Source: Campylobacter pinnipediorum subsp. pinnipediorum (GTDB lineage: Bacteria; Campylobacterota; Campylobacteria; Campylobacterales; Campylobacteraceae). From it: DNA of 64,000 nt. Positions within the stretch are counted from its first letter, which is position 1. Each line of letters begins with the position of its first letter. The DNA lies in NCBI RefSeq assembly GCF_002021925.1, contig NZ_CP012546.1, forward strand, positions 62,001-126,000. Direction: 5' to 3'. Position numbers and translations under genes: made by a program. The notes beneath the pieces were generated by a model, which had not been told where the DNA came from, did not search any database, and worked only from the letters and a program-made list of their open reading frames with translations. Below, piece after piece: positions 54,194-63,593 of the stretch.

Positions 54194-55156
54194 TTGAGAG
54201 TATTAACAGGGCTTCAACCATCAGGCAAATTGCACCTTGGAAATTATTTTGCAAGCATAAAACAAATGCTAAACGCACAAGAAAATAGCGATATGTTTAT
54301 ATTTATAGCAAATTATCACGCTATGACTTCAACTAGTGGAGCAAAAACTTTAAGACAAAATACACTAGAAGCTGCCGCTGCATTTTTATCGCTTGGTATC
54401 AACCCTGATAAATCAACATTTTGGGTTCAAAGTGATGTAAAGGAAGTTCTTGAACTTTATTGGATTTTGAGTCAATACACACCTATGGGGTTACTTGAAA
54501 GAGCTCATAGTTACAAAGATAAAACAGCAAAGGGCATAAGTGCAAATCACGGGTTGTTTAGTTATCCTGTGCTTATGGCGGCTGATATTTTGATGTATAG
54601 TGCTGATGTTGTGCCTGTTGGCAAGGATCAAATCCAGCACGTTGAGATAGCAAGAGATATAGCCTTGAAATTTAACAATGACCACGGAGATATTTTAAAA
54701 CTTCCAAATTATAAGGTTGATGAAAATGTCGCGACTGTTCCGGGTGTTGATGGTGCAAAGATGAGCAAGAGTTATAAAAATACCATAGATATATTTTCTA
54801 ATGCGAAAGAATTAAAAAAGCAAATATCTCAAATCGTAACTAGTTCTGAACCACTAGAAGCTCCAAAGGATTGGAAAAACTGCAATATTTACAATATCGC
54901 AAAACTATTTTTAGATGAAAATGGACAAAAAGATTTGCAAGCTAGATATGAGCGAGGTGGAGAGGGACACGGACATTTTAAAATGTATTTAAACGAGCTT
55001 GTTTGGGATTATTTTGCTGATGCAAGAGAGAAATTTGATTATTATATGAATAATACAAATGAGATAGAAAAAATCTTAGAAAACGGTGCAAAAAAAGCTA
55101 AAGATGTAGCCTTACCTTTGCTTGAAAAAATAAGACAGACTACTGGAATTTATTAA
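54194..55156 (+). CDS. trpS: Tryptophanyl-tRNA synthetase
   Basis: A class I synthetase of 320 residues. The HIGH-type motif is PSGKLHLGNYF and the KMSKS motif is GAKMSKSYKNT. The true start is the TTG at 54194 (LRVLTGLQ), with AAGGAT upstream. The open frame extends further back into aroK, but that part is not protein-like. It lies two bases after the aroK stop. Confidence 0.96.
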   Translation: MRVLTGLQPSGKLHLGNYFASIKQMLNAQENSDMFIFIANYHAMTSTSGAKTLRQNTLEAAAAFLSLGINPDKSTFWVQSDVKEVLELYWILSQYTPMGLLERAHSYKDKTAKGISANHGLFSYPVLMAADILMYSADVVPVGKDQIQHVEIARDIALKFNNDHGDILKLPNYKVDENVATVPGVDGAKMSKSYKNTIDIFSNAKELKKQISQIVTSSEPLEAPKDWKNCNIYNIAKLFLDENGQKDLQARYERGGEGHGHFKMYLNELVWDYFADAREKFDYYMNNTNEIEKILENGAKKAKDVALPLLEKIRQTTGIY

Positions 55157-55168
55157 TAAGGAAAAACA

Positions 55169-56404
55169 ATGATAAACTTAAAACTTCTTGATAGTAATTA
55201 TGATGAATTTGTAAAAAAACTTCGTGGTAAAAAGACAAACGAAGAGCTACTTGAAACACTTTTACAAACTTTTAATACTCTAAAAAAAGAAAAAATAGAG
55301 CTTGAAAACCTGCAAGCTATCCAAAACTCAAAGAGTAAAGAGCTTGGAAATTTGGCTAGAAGTGGTGCTGATGTCTCAGGGCTAAAACAAGAACTTAGCC
55401 AAAACAAAGAGAGTATAAGCTCAAAAAGTGAGATAGTAAAAGAGCTAGAAGCAAAACTTTCAGATATAGCAAATAGTATCCCAAACATAATAGATGACGA
55501 TGTTCCTTTTGGCGAAGATGAAAATGACAATGTATGTATAAAAGAGGTATTGACACCAAGAGAGTTTAGCTTTGAGCCAAAAGCACATTATGAACTAAGT
55601 CTTGATTTGGATTTTGAAAGAGGTGTAAAAATTTCTGGGTCTAGGTTTACTATCATAAAAGGACAAATGGCTAGACTTAGTAGGGCTTTGGTAAATTATA
55701 TGATAGATTTTAATAATTCAAGAGGGTTTGAGCTTGTAAATGTTCCATTTTTGGTTAGTTCAAACACACTTTATGGAACTGGACAGCTTCCAAAATTTGA
55801 AGAGGATTTGTATAAGGTTGATGGCGAAGATTTGTATCTTATACCTACCAGCGAGGTTCCGGTAACAAATATATATAATGATGAAATCATCCCAGAAGAA
55901 GAGCTTCCTGTAAAGATGACTTGTTATTCTGCTTGCTTTAGAAAAGAGGCTGGAAGTGCTGGAAGAGATACAAGGGGAATGATAAGACAACATCAGTTTG
56001 AAAAGGTTGAGCTTGTTTGTATCACAAAACCAGAAGATAGTGAAAAGACGCTTCAAGATATGGTTGATTGTGCTTCTGATTTGCTTACTTCACTTGGTTT
56101 GCCACATCGCCATATGCTTTTATGTAGTGGGGATCTTGGTTTTAGTGCTGCAAAAACGATAGACCTTGAAGTTTGGCTACCTTCTCAAAATAAATTTAGA
56201 GAGATAAGTTCTGTATCAAACACTAGGGATTTTCAAGCAAGAAGAGCAAAAATTCGTTATAAAAATGGATCAAAAAATGCCTTAGTTCATACCCTAAATG
56301 GATCAAGTTTGGCTGTAGGTAGAACACTTATTGCTATAATGGAAAATTATCAAAATCAAGATGGCACAATAGAAATTCCAGAAGTTCTTAAAAGGTATAT
56401 GTAA
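55169..56404 (+). CDS. serS: Seryl-tRNA synthetase
   Basis: A class II synthetase of 411 residues. The N-terminal coiled-coil tRNA-binding arm (about 30-110) is followed by the catalytic core with [31 protein letters not shown] (motif 2) and [19 protein letters not shown] (motif 3). AAGGAAAA precedes the ATG. It shares its last base with the start of the next gene. Confidence 0.97.
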   Translation: MINLKLLDSNYDEFVKKLRGKKTNEELLETLLQTFNTLKKEKIELENLQAIQNSKSKELGNLARSGADVSGLKQELSQNKESISSKSEIVKELEAKLSDIANSIPNIIDDDVPFGEDENDNVCIKEVLTPREFSFEPKAHYELSLDLDFERGVKISGSRFTIIKGQMARLSRALVNYMIDFNNSRGFELVNVPFLVSSNTLYGTGQLPKFEEDLYKVDGEDLYLIPTSEVPVTNIYNDEIIPEEELPVKMTCYSACFRKEAGSAGRDTRGMIRQHQFEKVELVCITKPEDSEKTLQDMVDCASDLLTSLGLPHRHMLLCSGDLGFSAAKTIDLEVWLPSQNKFREISSVSNTRDFQARRAKIRYKNGSKNALVHTLNGSSLAVGRTLIAIMENYQNQDGTIEIPEVLKRYM

Positions 56405-58746
56405 TGGCAGAAGATGAGGTAGTTTTAAAACCGCCCAGCGAAGATGATAAGCCAGATGAATTGGTCTCCATTGAAAGTTTACAAGAAGATGATGATCAAA
56501 ACGAAGAGCAAGAACAAGAGCAAAAACAAAAAGAGCCATTTTTAACTAAAAAAAAGATAATCATATTTGCTGGTATTGGTATTTTTATCTTGCTATTGAT
56601 TGTTATTTTGATCGTTGTGCTTTCAAAAAAAGATAAAAAACAAAACTTTGATACAAATCAGCTTGTAAAACAGATAGAACAAAACTACCCAACAAAGGAT
56701 TTTGAAGCTTCTAAGATAGATGATATGATAAGTAAAGCAAATGAACTTTATGAGCGTGGAGATAAATTTCAAGCACTTAAAATTTATGAAAATATAGCAA
56801 CACAGAGTCAATCTTTATCAAGCTATAATCTTGGAGTTTCGCAGATGAAACAAGGAAAGTGTGATGAGGCTATAGAGTCTTTTTTAAAAGCTATTCACAA
56901 CAAAGAAAACACAACGGTTAGCGCTATAAATGCTGCCGTTTGTTCTTTAGATTTAAATAATACTCAAAATTTTAAATACTACATAGATCTTGCCGAATCA
57001 TTCTTGCAAGATGAATCAAACTCACCACTTTATAATTATTATTATGCACTTATAAATTATTATAAAGGTAATTATATAGAAGCACTTCATGCTTTATCTC
57101 ATCCAAGTGGCGATCACTATAAAGACAAATACCTTTATCTAAGCGGCAAGATATTAACAATGCTTGGACGATACAAGGAAGCTATACAAAAACTTGAATC
57201 ACAAAAAGAATTTGATGTAAATTTAACTCTTTCACAGCTTTATGCAAGACTTGCTATCTATGACAAAGCAAGACAATACCTAGAAAAAGCTTCTAAAAAC
57301 ACCACAAATCCAGATTTTCTAAGAATGACTGGTGCTTTAATAGACTTAAAAACTGGTTATTATGCAAATAGTGCAACACTTATTGACGAAGTTTATAAAA
57401 TAGATAAAACATTACCTGGTAAAATTTACAAAATCAAAACTATTTTAAACCCAGAATTATTTGATATAAATATAGCTCAAAAACACTTTGAGAATGATAT
57501 GTTTTTTGATAAAGTAAAGAGATATGAAACACTATTCTATTTTGCTCCATATAAAGTTTTTGATGCAAAGCAAACTATACAAAGAATAAGAAAAGGTGGT
57601 ATTAATATATTTTTAGATGACACTACCAGTGCCAATGATTATTTGCAAAACACACAGCTTTTATCAAGTGTAAATATAGAGTTATCAAATGCTATTGCAA
57701 ATGCATTAAATTTCAAGCTAAAAGAGTCAAATATGGACTTTATAAAGCTTGTGTCCATATACCCAAAACACTCTATTTTGCATTACAATCTAGCGCTTAC
57801 ATATGCACAGCTTGGAAATTTTTCTATGGCTTTCAAACATTTTGCCACAAGTTATCACCTTGATCCAACCAACTATCTAGCTGGTGTTTTTCATGCTATT
57901 TGCGCGGATATAACAAACAATTTAAATCCAAAATTTATAAGCGAACTTAGCAAAAACCTAAGAAATGATACGAATATTCAACGCCCGAATATTTATAATT
58001 CTTTATTAGATTTGATAGCACAAAACCAATCATCTATGATTAGATATTTAGAAGAGTCAAAAGATGAAAGCACTTTAAACTTAGCCTTTGAAATAATAAT
58101 CGCTAAAATGTCATCTAGAGATGAAGTAATGAAAGAAAAAACAGCTAAACTACTAGAGCTTATGCCAAATGATATAGTTTCAAATATACTAAATTTTATA
58201 GCAAACTATGACACAGATGATATAAAAACATATGCACTAAATATACAAAAATACTTTAAGAACAAAGACTTAAATGAAGATAGCTTTTACAATGGAGCTA
58301 GTATAATTAAAAAACAATATACTAAATTGCTTCAAATTTCTGGGCTTTTATTTTACGAAAGAGATAAGATTATTCAAAAACTAAAAAATGCTCCATCAAA
58401 TGTGAATTTACTTCAAACATTGGCATACATGCAACTTTTTACAAATGAATTTGATAAAAGTTTTGAAATTTATAATATTTTGATAGATAATTTTAAAGTT
58501 GAAGATCCATCTACTTTATTTTTAGCTTCAGTCGCTGCAACTGGAGCAAATAAGTCAGCAAATGCCATAGCACTTTTAGAATTAACTCGTATTAGTGATC
58601 CAGATGCGATAGAAAATAGAATCGCGCTTGGTTTTTTATATCAAGAAATAGATAATATAAAAGCCGCTATGCTCCAATATAGTAGAGTTGGAAACACTGA
58701 TCACAAAAATGAATTTTATGATTTTAGTATCATTAATAATCAGTAA
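56404..58746 (+). CDS. pflB: TPR-repeat flagellar motor scaffold protein PflB-like
   Basis: The protein has 780 residues. An acidic disordered N terminus (about 1-46, rich in Glu and Gln) leads to one membrane helix (about 51-73). A long periplasmic region of TPR-like helical repeats follows, such as YERGDKFQALKIYENIATQ, SSYNLGVSQMKQGKCDEAI and ILHYNLALTYAQLGNFSMAFKHF. In C. jejuni the gene after serS (Cj0390) is PflB, a TPR protein needed to build the wide stator ring of the high-torque flagellar motor. Position and architecture agree, so the same role is inferred. It starts on the last base of serS. Confidence 0.85.
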   Translation: MAEDEVVLKPPSEDDKPDELVSIESLQEDDDQNEEQEQEQKQKEPFLTKKKIIIFAGIGIFILLLIVILIVVLSKKDKKQNFDTNQLVKQIEQNYPTKDFEASKIDDMISKANELYERGDKFQALKIYENIATQSQSLSSYNLGVSQMKQGKCDEAIESFLKAIHNKENTTVSAINAAVCSLDLNNTQNFKYYIDLAESFLQDESNSPLYNYYYALINYYKGNYIEALHALSHPSGDHYKDKYLYLSGKILTMLGRYKEAIQKLESQKEFDVNLTLSQLYARLAIYDKARQYLEKASKNTTNPDFLRMTGALIDLKTGYYANSATLIDEVYKIDKTLPGKIYKIKTILNPELFDINIAQKHFENDMFFDKVKRYETLFYFAPYKVFDAKQTIQRIRKGGINIFLDDTTSANDYLQNTQLLSSVNIELSNAIANALNFKLKESNMDFIKLVSIYPKHSILHYNLALTYAQLGNFSMAFKHFATSYHLDPTNYLAGVFHAICADITNNLNPKFISELSKNLRNDTNIQRPNIYNSLLDLIAQNQSSMIRYLEESKDESTLNLAFEIIIAKMSSRDEVMKEKTAKLLELMPNDIVSNILNFIANYDTDDIKTYALNIQKYFKNKDLNEDSFYNGASIIKKQYTKLLQISGLLFYERDKIIQKLKNAPSNVNLLQTLAYMQLFTNEFDKSFEIYNILIDNFKVEDPSTLFLASVAATGANKSANAIALLELTRISDPDAIENRIALGFLYQEIDNIKAAMLQYSRVGNTDHKNEFYDFSIINNQ

Positions 58747-58807
58747 TTTTTATGCTTTTTAAGTCTTATTTTGATAAATTGCATCTTAAAATATTAAAGG
58801 AGAAATA

Positions 58808-59533
58808 TTGTTTGAATGGATAATGTCGCCCGAAGCTTGGGTGTCGCTTTTTACGCTTACAGGACTTGAGATAGTTTTGGGTATTGATAATATTATTTTT
58901 ATAGCGATTTTGGTAGGAAAATTGCCACAACATCAAAAAGATAAAGGTCGTATGGTGGGTCTTGGGCTTGCTATGATTACTAGGATATTGCTTTTGTTGT
59001 CTTTGTTTTGGATAATGAAATTAACAAAACCGCTTATTAGCCTTTTTGGATTTGATATAACCGGTCGTGATATTGTGCTTATTTTGGGTGGATTGTTTTT
59101 GATAGCAAAATCAACAATGGAAATTCATTCAAGTATAAATGGCGAACACGAAGAACATAAAGAAGAAACAAAGGGTTCAAATTTCATATCAGTTGTTACT
59201 CAAATAGCCATCATAGATATAGTATTTTCTCTTGATAGTGTTATAACAGCGGTAGGTATGGCTCAACACATAGAAATAATGATCCTTGCTGTTATTTTAG
59301 CTGTTTGCGTTATGATGTTTGCTGCAAAAGCTATATCTGATTTTGTTGATAATAATCCTACGATTAAAGTTTTGGCTTTGGCATTTTTGATAATGATAGG
59401 TTTTGTCCTTATAGGAGAAGGTTTCGGAGTTCATATACCTAAGGCTTATATATATTTTGCTATGGCATTTTCGCTTAGTGTCGAGCTTATAAATATATAT
59501 GCAAAAAAGAAACAAGATAAAATAAAAAAATAA
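58808..59533 (+). CDS. TerC-family integral membrane protein
   Basis: A 241-residue protein with seven or so helices. The TerC motif LTGLEIVLGIDNIIFI is near the start, and its internal repeat VTQIAIIDIVFSLDSVITAVGM is near the middle. The start codon is TTG after AAAGGAGAAA. TerC/Alx proteins are linked to metal (manganese, calcium) export or to tellurite resistance in other bacteria; here only the family can be stated. It is separated from pflB by 61 bases. Confidence 0.9.
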   Translation: MFEWIMSPEAWVSLFTLTGLEIVLGIDNIIFIAILVGKLPQHQKDKGRMVGLGLAMITRILLLLSLFWIMKLTKPLISLFGFDITGRDIVLILGGLFLIAKSTMEIHSSINGEHEEHKEETKGSNFISVVTQIAIIDIVFSLDSVITAVGMAQHIEIMILAVILAVCVMMFAAKAISDFVDNNPTIKVLALAFLIMIGFVLIGEGFGVHIPKAYIYFAMAFSLSVELINIYAKKKQDKIKK

Positions 59534-59928
59534 AAAAGGTATAGACAATAACAAAAAATATTGATTTTAATCATATATTAAACTGTATGGCATATTTTAT
59601 AATAATTAATTTTTAAAATTATAATGGTTATATTGTTTTTTAATAATTATTTAAGTTAAAATTTGATTGAGTTAAGACTCTAATATTATAGATAGTATTT
59701 GATGAAATATTTTTCACATGAGTGTTTTTCTAGCTAAAAACCTTTATTTTTTGGGTTTTTGTAGCAGAAATTTTAGTTTTTACATACACTTTTTATATTA
59801 ACCCTTATTTAAAAAAGTTATTTATTTCTTCTATATTTTTTAAATTATTATTGTCTATATATTTATTTTTTATTTATTAAATTGAATATAATTATCTTTA
59901 AATATTTTTTTACTACAAGGGGGATAAA
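59534..59928. other. 395-base gene-free region with MCP promoter
   Basis: AT-rich. A weak stem-loop (AAAAACC at 59736-59742 with GGTTTTT at 59754-59760) could end terC transcripts. A TATAAT box at 59887-59892 is 36 bases before the chemoreceptor TTG start, and AAGGGGGAT is its ribosome-binding site. I see no gene or structured RNA here. Confidence 0.55.
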
Positions 59929-61887
59929 TTGAGAAATTTGACTATAAAATGGAAAGTGTATATACCTATAATCATACTTTTTGTTATAGGCTTAAGCGGA
60001 ATGACTATATTTTTCTTTAAAAATATTCAAAAAATTGAAAACAATACGTTAAACAAAAAAGAATCTTCGTTGCAGTTATTTATAGCTGAAAAGTTTAAGA
60101 CAAAAGAGCAGATAGCTATTACTAGTGCTATAAATTTATCGCAAAATAAATATATAATAGACGCCTTGTTGTATAATGACAAAAGTATAGCAAAAAAAGA
60201 ATTGTTAAATTTGGCAAATTCGTTAAAAGACTCATCTGATTATAAAAATATTAAAATCCATGTGCATACAGCTGATATAAAAAGCTTTTTAAGGCATTGG
60301 AATGATAAATCAGGAGATGATTTAAGTTCGTTTAGAGAAACCATTAAAGAGGTAAAAAATACAAAAAAACCTATAAAAGGTATAGAAGTTGGAAAGGCTG
60401 GTTTAGTATTAAGAGGACTTTCGCCTATATTTGATAACTATAAAAATTATATAGGTTCTGTAGAGTTGATTCAATCTTTTGAATCTGTTGTAAAATCTAT
60501 AAAAAAAGAATTAGGTGTTGATATGCTTATAGGACTTGATTCTTCTATGCTTAATGTGGCAAAAAATTTAACACAAGCACCAAGACTTATATCAAATAAA
60601 TATGTAGTAGCACAGAATTTAGATGGTATTAATAAAGATTTGATTAATGAACTTTCAAAAGTTGGAATCAATGAACTTAAAGATGTGTTTGAAACTAAAA
60701 ATTATTTTGTTATAAAACTACCTATATATGATTTTAAAAACAAACAGATAGGTCATATATTTGTGGCTAATAAAAAACAAGATATTTATAAAGAATTAAA
60801 ATTAGCAGAACAAGGTATGATAGAACAAATGCTGGTTAATTCAGTTACTATGGTATTTATATTTATAGCCTTGATGGTAATAGTTAAAATATCAATCACC
60901 AAACCACTTAACGAACTAATAAACAGAGCAAGAAACCTATCAAGTGGAGATGGAGACTTAACAAGAAAACTTGAAGTAGTAGGTAAAGATGAGATAGCAA
61001 TGGCTAGTGATGCTATAAATAACTTTATAGAAAAAGTAAGAGTGCTTATAAATGATGCCAAACATCTATCTAGTGAAAACTCATCTATAGCAAATGAATT
61101 AAGCTCTACATCACTTCAAACAGGTAAAAGAGTAGAAGACTCAACAGCTATTATTACAGATACATCTAAAAATTGCTCAGATATACAAGAAAACATGAAA
61201 TCATCAGTTGAAATAGCTCAAAAAGGTAAAGATGATTTACAAAAAGCAACCGAATACATACATGAAGCAAATAAAGCTATAACAGAACTTGCTTCAGAGA
61301 TAACTCAAACAGCTCAAACAGAATATGATATGGCAAATAAGATAGATCAACTAAGTAAAGATGCCGAACAAGTTAAATCAGTTCTTGTAGTAATTAATGA
61401 TATAGCTGATCAAACAAATCTACTTGCACTTAATGCAGCTATTGAAGCAGCAAGAGCAGGAGAACATGGTAGAGGATTTGCTGTTGTTGCTGATGAAGTA
61501 AGACAGCTAGCTGAAAGAACACAAAAGAGCTTAACAGAGATAAATGCTACTATAAACGTAATAGTTCAAGCTATAACAGAATCAAGCACTCAAATGAATG
61601 AAAACTCTAAACAAATAGGAGAACTTACAAAGGTTGCTGCTAATGTAGAAGATACTATAAAAGTAATGAGTTCTGCTATAGGAGATGCTATAAAACTATC
61701 TGATAAAACTGTAGAAGATTATATACTAACAGGTAAAAACATAGATGGTATAGCAAGTGGTATGGATAATATAAACCATATATCAACTGAAAATGCAAGA
61801 AGTGTTGAAGAAATAGCAGCAGCAGCCGAACATCTAAATAAGATGACAGATACATTAAATGCTAAACTTGGTGAGTTTAGGACTTGA
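59929..61887 (+). CDS. Methyl-accepting chemotaxis protein, periplasmic Cache-type sensor
   Basis: A 652-residue transmembrane chemoreceptor with a TTG start. A first membrane helix at about 10-30 is followed by a 270-residue periplasmic domain and a second helix at about 303-322. The periplasmic part, with [18 protein letters not shown] and [18 protein letters not shown], resembles a double-Cache (dCache_3 type) domain; the ligand is unknown. A HAMP region ([21 protein letters not shown]) leads to the signalling hairpin, with the tip [23 protein letters not shown]... near residues 495-520. No CheB/CheR pentapeptide tail is obvious. It is monocistronic with a good terminator. Confidence 0.95.
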   Translation: MRNLTIKWKVYIPIIILFVIGLSGMTIFFFKNIQKIENNTLNKKESSLQLFIAEKFKTKEQIAITSAINLSQNKYIIDALLYNDKSIAKKELLNLANSLKDSSDYKNIKIHVHTADIKSFLRHWNDKSGDDLSSFRETIKEVKNTKKPIKGIEVGKAGLVLRGLSPIFDNYKNYIGSVELIQSFESVVKSIKKELGVDMLIGLDSSMLNVAKNLTQAPRLISNKYVVAQNLDGINKDLINELSKVGINELKDVFETKNYFVIKLPIYDFKNKQIGHIFVANKKQDIYKELKLAEQGMIEQMLVNSVTMVFIFIALMVIVKISITKPLNELINRARNLSSGDGDLTRKLEVVGKDEIAMASDAINNFIEKVRVLINDAKHLSSENSSIANELSSTSLQTGKRVEDSTAIITDTSKNCSDIQENMKSSVEIAQKGKDDLQKATEYIHEANKAITELASEITQTAQTEYDMANKIDQLSKDAEQVKSVLVVINDIADQTNLLALNAAIEAARAGEHGRGFAVVADEVRQLAERTQKSLTEINATINVIVQAITESSTQMNENSKQIGELTKVAANVEDTIKVMSSAIGDAIKLSDKTVEDYILTGKNIDGIASGMDNINHISTENARSVEEIAAAAEHLNKMTDTLNAKLGEFRT

Positions 61888-61895
61888 TAATCAAT

Positions 61896-61917
61896 GCAAG
61901 GGTGTAAAAACCCTTGC
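61896..61917 (+). terminator. Terminator of the chemoreceptor gene
   Basis: GCAAGGGT pairs perfectly with ACCCTTGC around a short A-rich loop, followed by TCTTGAGTTTTT. Confidence 0.82.
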
Positions 61918-61975
61918 TCTTGAGTTTTTAAATGGAGGTTTTATATAAAATCTCTTATTTAACTTATTTGAAGTC

Positions 61976-63064
61976 TTAAAACCCTAATGCCCATTGATAA
62001 AAAGGTGTTATCTTGCATTTTATCCCCTCTTGACTTATTTCATCGTAGTTTGAGACACTTATGACTTGAAGTTTGCTTATATTGAGTTCTTTAAGTATTG
62101 AACGAAGTTTTTGAAATTTCAAAAATACTATTTCGCTTATCCCAAAAGGCACACACAAAATAGCAATTTTTCTATTTGGTAGATAAAAATCAAACTCTTT
62201 TGTATAAAATATATCTGTTTTTAGTTTTAATAATTCACAAAAAACAGCATTTTTAAATACAGAGTTAAAATCTTTTTTTAAAACCAAGCTGTTTTTTAAT
62301 GCAAAATTTGAAAAAAACACTCTTTTTTTTGCTTTTGCTTCATTAAATTTACTTACATTAACGATAAATCCATTTTGCTCTAACTCGTAAATTTTATTAT
62401 ACACACTATCTTTTGAAACTTTTGTTTTTGATTTTATGTTTTTATAGATTTCATAGCTGTTTAGCTCAGATGATATTTGCAAAGCACACTCTTTTAATAG
62501 CTCTATCTTTTGTGGTTCAATGGCTCTTTTTAATTCATTTTGTAAAAACTCGGAGTTTTCACTTGGATCTAAAAAAGCACTTCTTACAGCCCCTCCGTGT
62601 GCTAAAAAGTGGCTAAAAAGCATTGATTGGTCTATGTTTTTTTTAAAAAATGATATGAATTCCTCGTAGTCTAGATAGTTTAGTTTTAGGTTTGAAAAGC
62701 TATCTATTTTTAGATTTACATCATATGTTGAAAAAACTATTTTTTCGCAATGCTTAAAACAGCTTGTTAAATTTGCTATATCGTTTCGACTGATACTTTC
62801 AATAGCTAAAACTTTGATATTGTTTTTTATTACAAAATCTTTTAGGTTTTTTAAGACTTGGTCTTTGTCTATTCTTATATCTTTTAGGTTTATATAAAGC
62901 CTATCGTTTTGTTTGAATTTGTTTAAATACTCGCATATTAGTGAAGTTTTTCCACTTCCGATACAGCCTGATATTATGGTTTTTGCTGACGTGATAAAAA
63001 CTTTTCGGTTTATAAATTTAAAATTTTTTAAAGGTGCTTGATAAAAAAAGTCTAAATTGTTCAT
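61976..63064 (-). CDS. AAA_14/DUF4143-like ATPase with winged-helix segment
   Basis: A 362-residue cytoplasmic protein. The P-loop is SGCIGSGKTSLIC (about 32-44), and a short Walker B-like VLAIESI lies near residue 96. The middle (YLDYEEFISFF, then AHGGAVRSAFL) resembles the AAA_14 family. The segment SKDSVYNKIYELEQNGFIVNVSK looks like a winged helix, and the C-terminal domain with IFYTKEFDFYLPNRKIAILC suggests the DUF4143 PD-(D/E)XK-related fold (E-x-D-F pattern). Function is unknown in the family. The promoter carries a perfect inverted repeat, so autoregulation is possible. It lies just downstream of a small membrane protein gene on the same strand. Confidence 0.75.
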   Translation of the reverse strand: MNNLDFFYQAPLKNFKFINRKVFITSAKTIISGCIGSGKTSLICEYLNKFKQNDRLYINLKDIRIDKDQVLKNLKDFVIKNNIKVLAIESISRNDIANLTSCFKHCEKIVFSTYDVNLKIDSFSNLKLNYLDYEEFISFFKKNIDQSMLFSHFLAHGGAVRSAFLDPSENSEFLQNELKRAIEPQKIELLKECALQISSELNSYEIYKNIKSKTKVSKDSVYNKIYELEQNGFIVNVSKFNEAKAKKRVFFSNFALKNSLVLKKDFNSVFKNAVFCELLKLKTDIFYTKEFDFYLPNRKIAILCVPFGISEIVFLKFQKLRSILKELNISKLQVISVSNYDEISQEGIKCKITPFYQWALGF

Positions 63065-63068
63065 TTTT

Positions 63069-63093
63069 TTCCTTATTATAAGGAATGATTATA
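63069..63093 (-). promoter_or_regulatory. Promoter and inverted repeat of the AAA_14-like gene
   Basis: On the minus strand TATAAT occupies 63093-63088. Immediately downstream, at 63085-63069, is a perfect 8+1+8 inverted repeat (TTCCTTAT and its complement), whose distal arm contains the AAGGAA ribosome-binding site 4 bases before the ATG. A third copy of the ATAAGGA half-site is at 63110-63104. Confidence 0.6.
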
Positions 63094-63106
63094 TCACAAA
63101 ATATCC

Positions 63107-63562
63107 TTATTTTTTATTGCTAAATACCGTATTTGTGCCATCAATTCTAAGATAAACTTTATCTCTACCTTCATACATTGTTATGAGTTTTATTTTTTTG
63201 GTTTCATTGTTATATGTTATGATTTTTTCATAAGGCTCACTCATAAACAAAAACTCGCCTATTTGTTTGCCTATGTGCTCACTCCAAGAACAAACACAAA
63301 CTATAAGACAAATCAAATAAAAAGCTATAATAATCTTTTTAAATCTAAAATATAGCAAAAGATAACCAAGTGTTATTGATATAGGCAAAAGAATATAGAA
63401 GTTTATGTTATCAACAAATATCACATTAAAAAACTCATTTATCACATAATAATCAAAATAATTAATCTTTATTCCAACAAAAATTGTAAACAAAATGGCT
63501 AGCGATAATAGCAAACCTACACAAAATGAGTTAATTAATTTCACAAATTTCCTTAAAAGCAC
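63107..63562 (-). CDS. Small membrane protein of unknown function
   Basis: A 151-residue protein that I do not recognise. Two or three membrane helices are evident (about 14-33, 52-70 and 76-92). They are followed by a short soluble C-terminal part with KIITYNNETKKIKLITMYEGRDKVYLRIDG, which reads like small beta strands. A Trp/Ser/Glu/His cluster (CSWSEHIGKQIGE) links the two. It ends 42 bases before the AAA_14-like gene start, on the same strand. AAGGAAATTTG precedes its ATG. Confidence 0.7.
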   Translation of the reverse strand: MLLRKFVKLINSFCVGLLLSLAILFTIFVGIKINYFDYYVINEFFNVIFVDNINFYILLPISITLGYLLLYFRFKKIIIAFYLICLIVCVCSWSEHIGKQIGEFLFMSEPYEKIITYNNETKKIKLITMYEGRDKVYLRIDGTNTVFSNKK

Positions 63563-63564
63563 AA

Positions 63565-63581
63565 TTAGGGGAAAACCCTAA
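63565..63581 (-). terminator. Short stem-loop after accC
   Basis: TTAGGG pairs with CCCTAA around a GAAAA loop. On the minus strand it lies just past the accC stop, followed by a modest T-rich stretch. Confidence 0.6.
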
Positions 63582-63593
63582 CTGCACTTTGCT

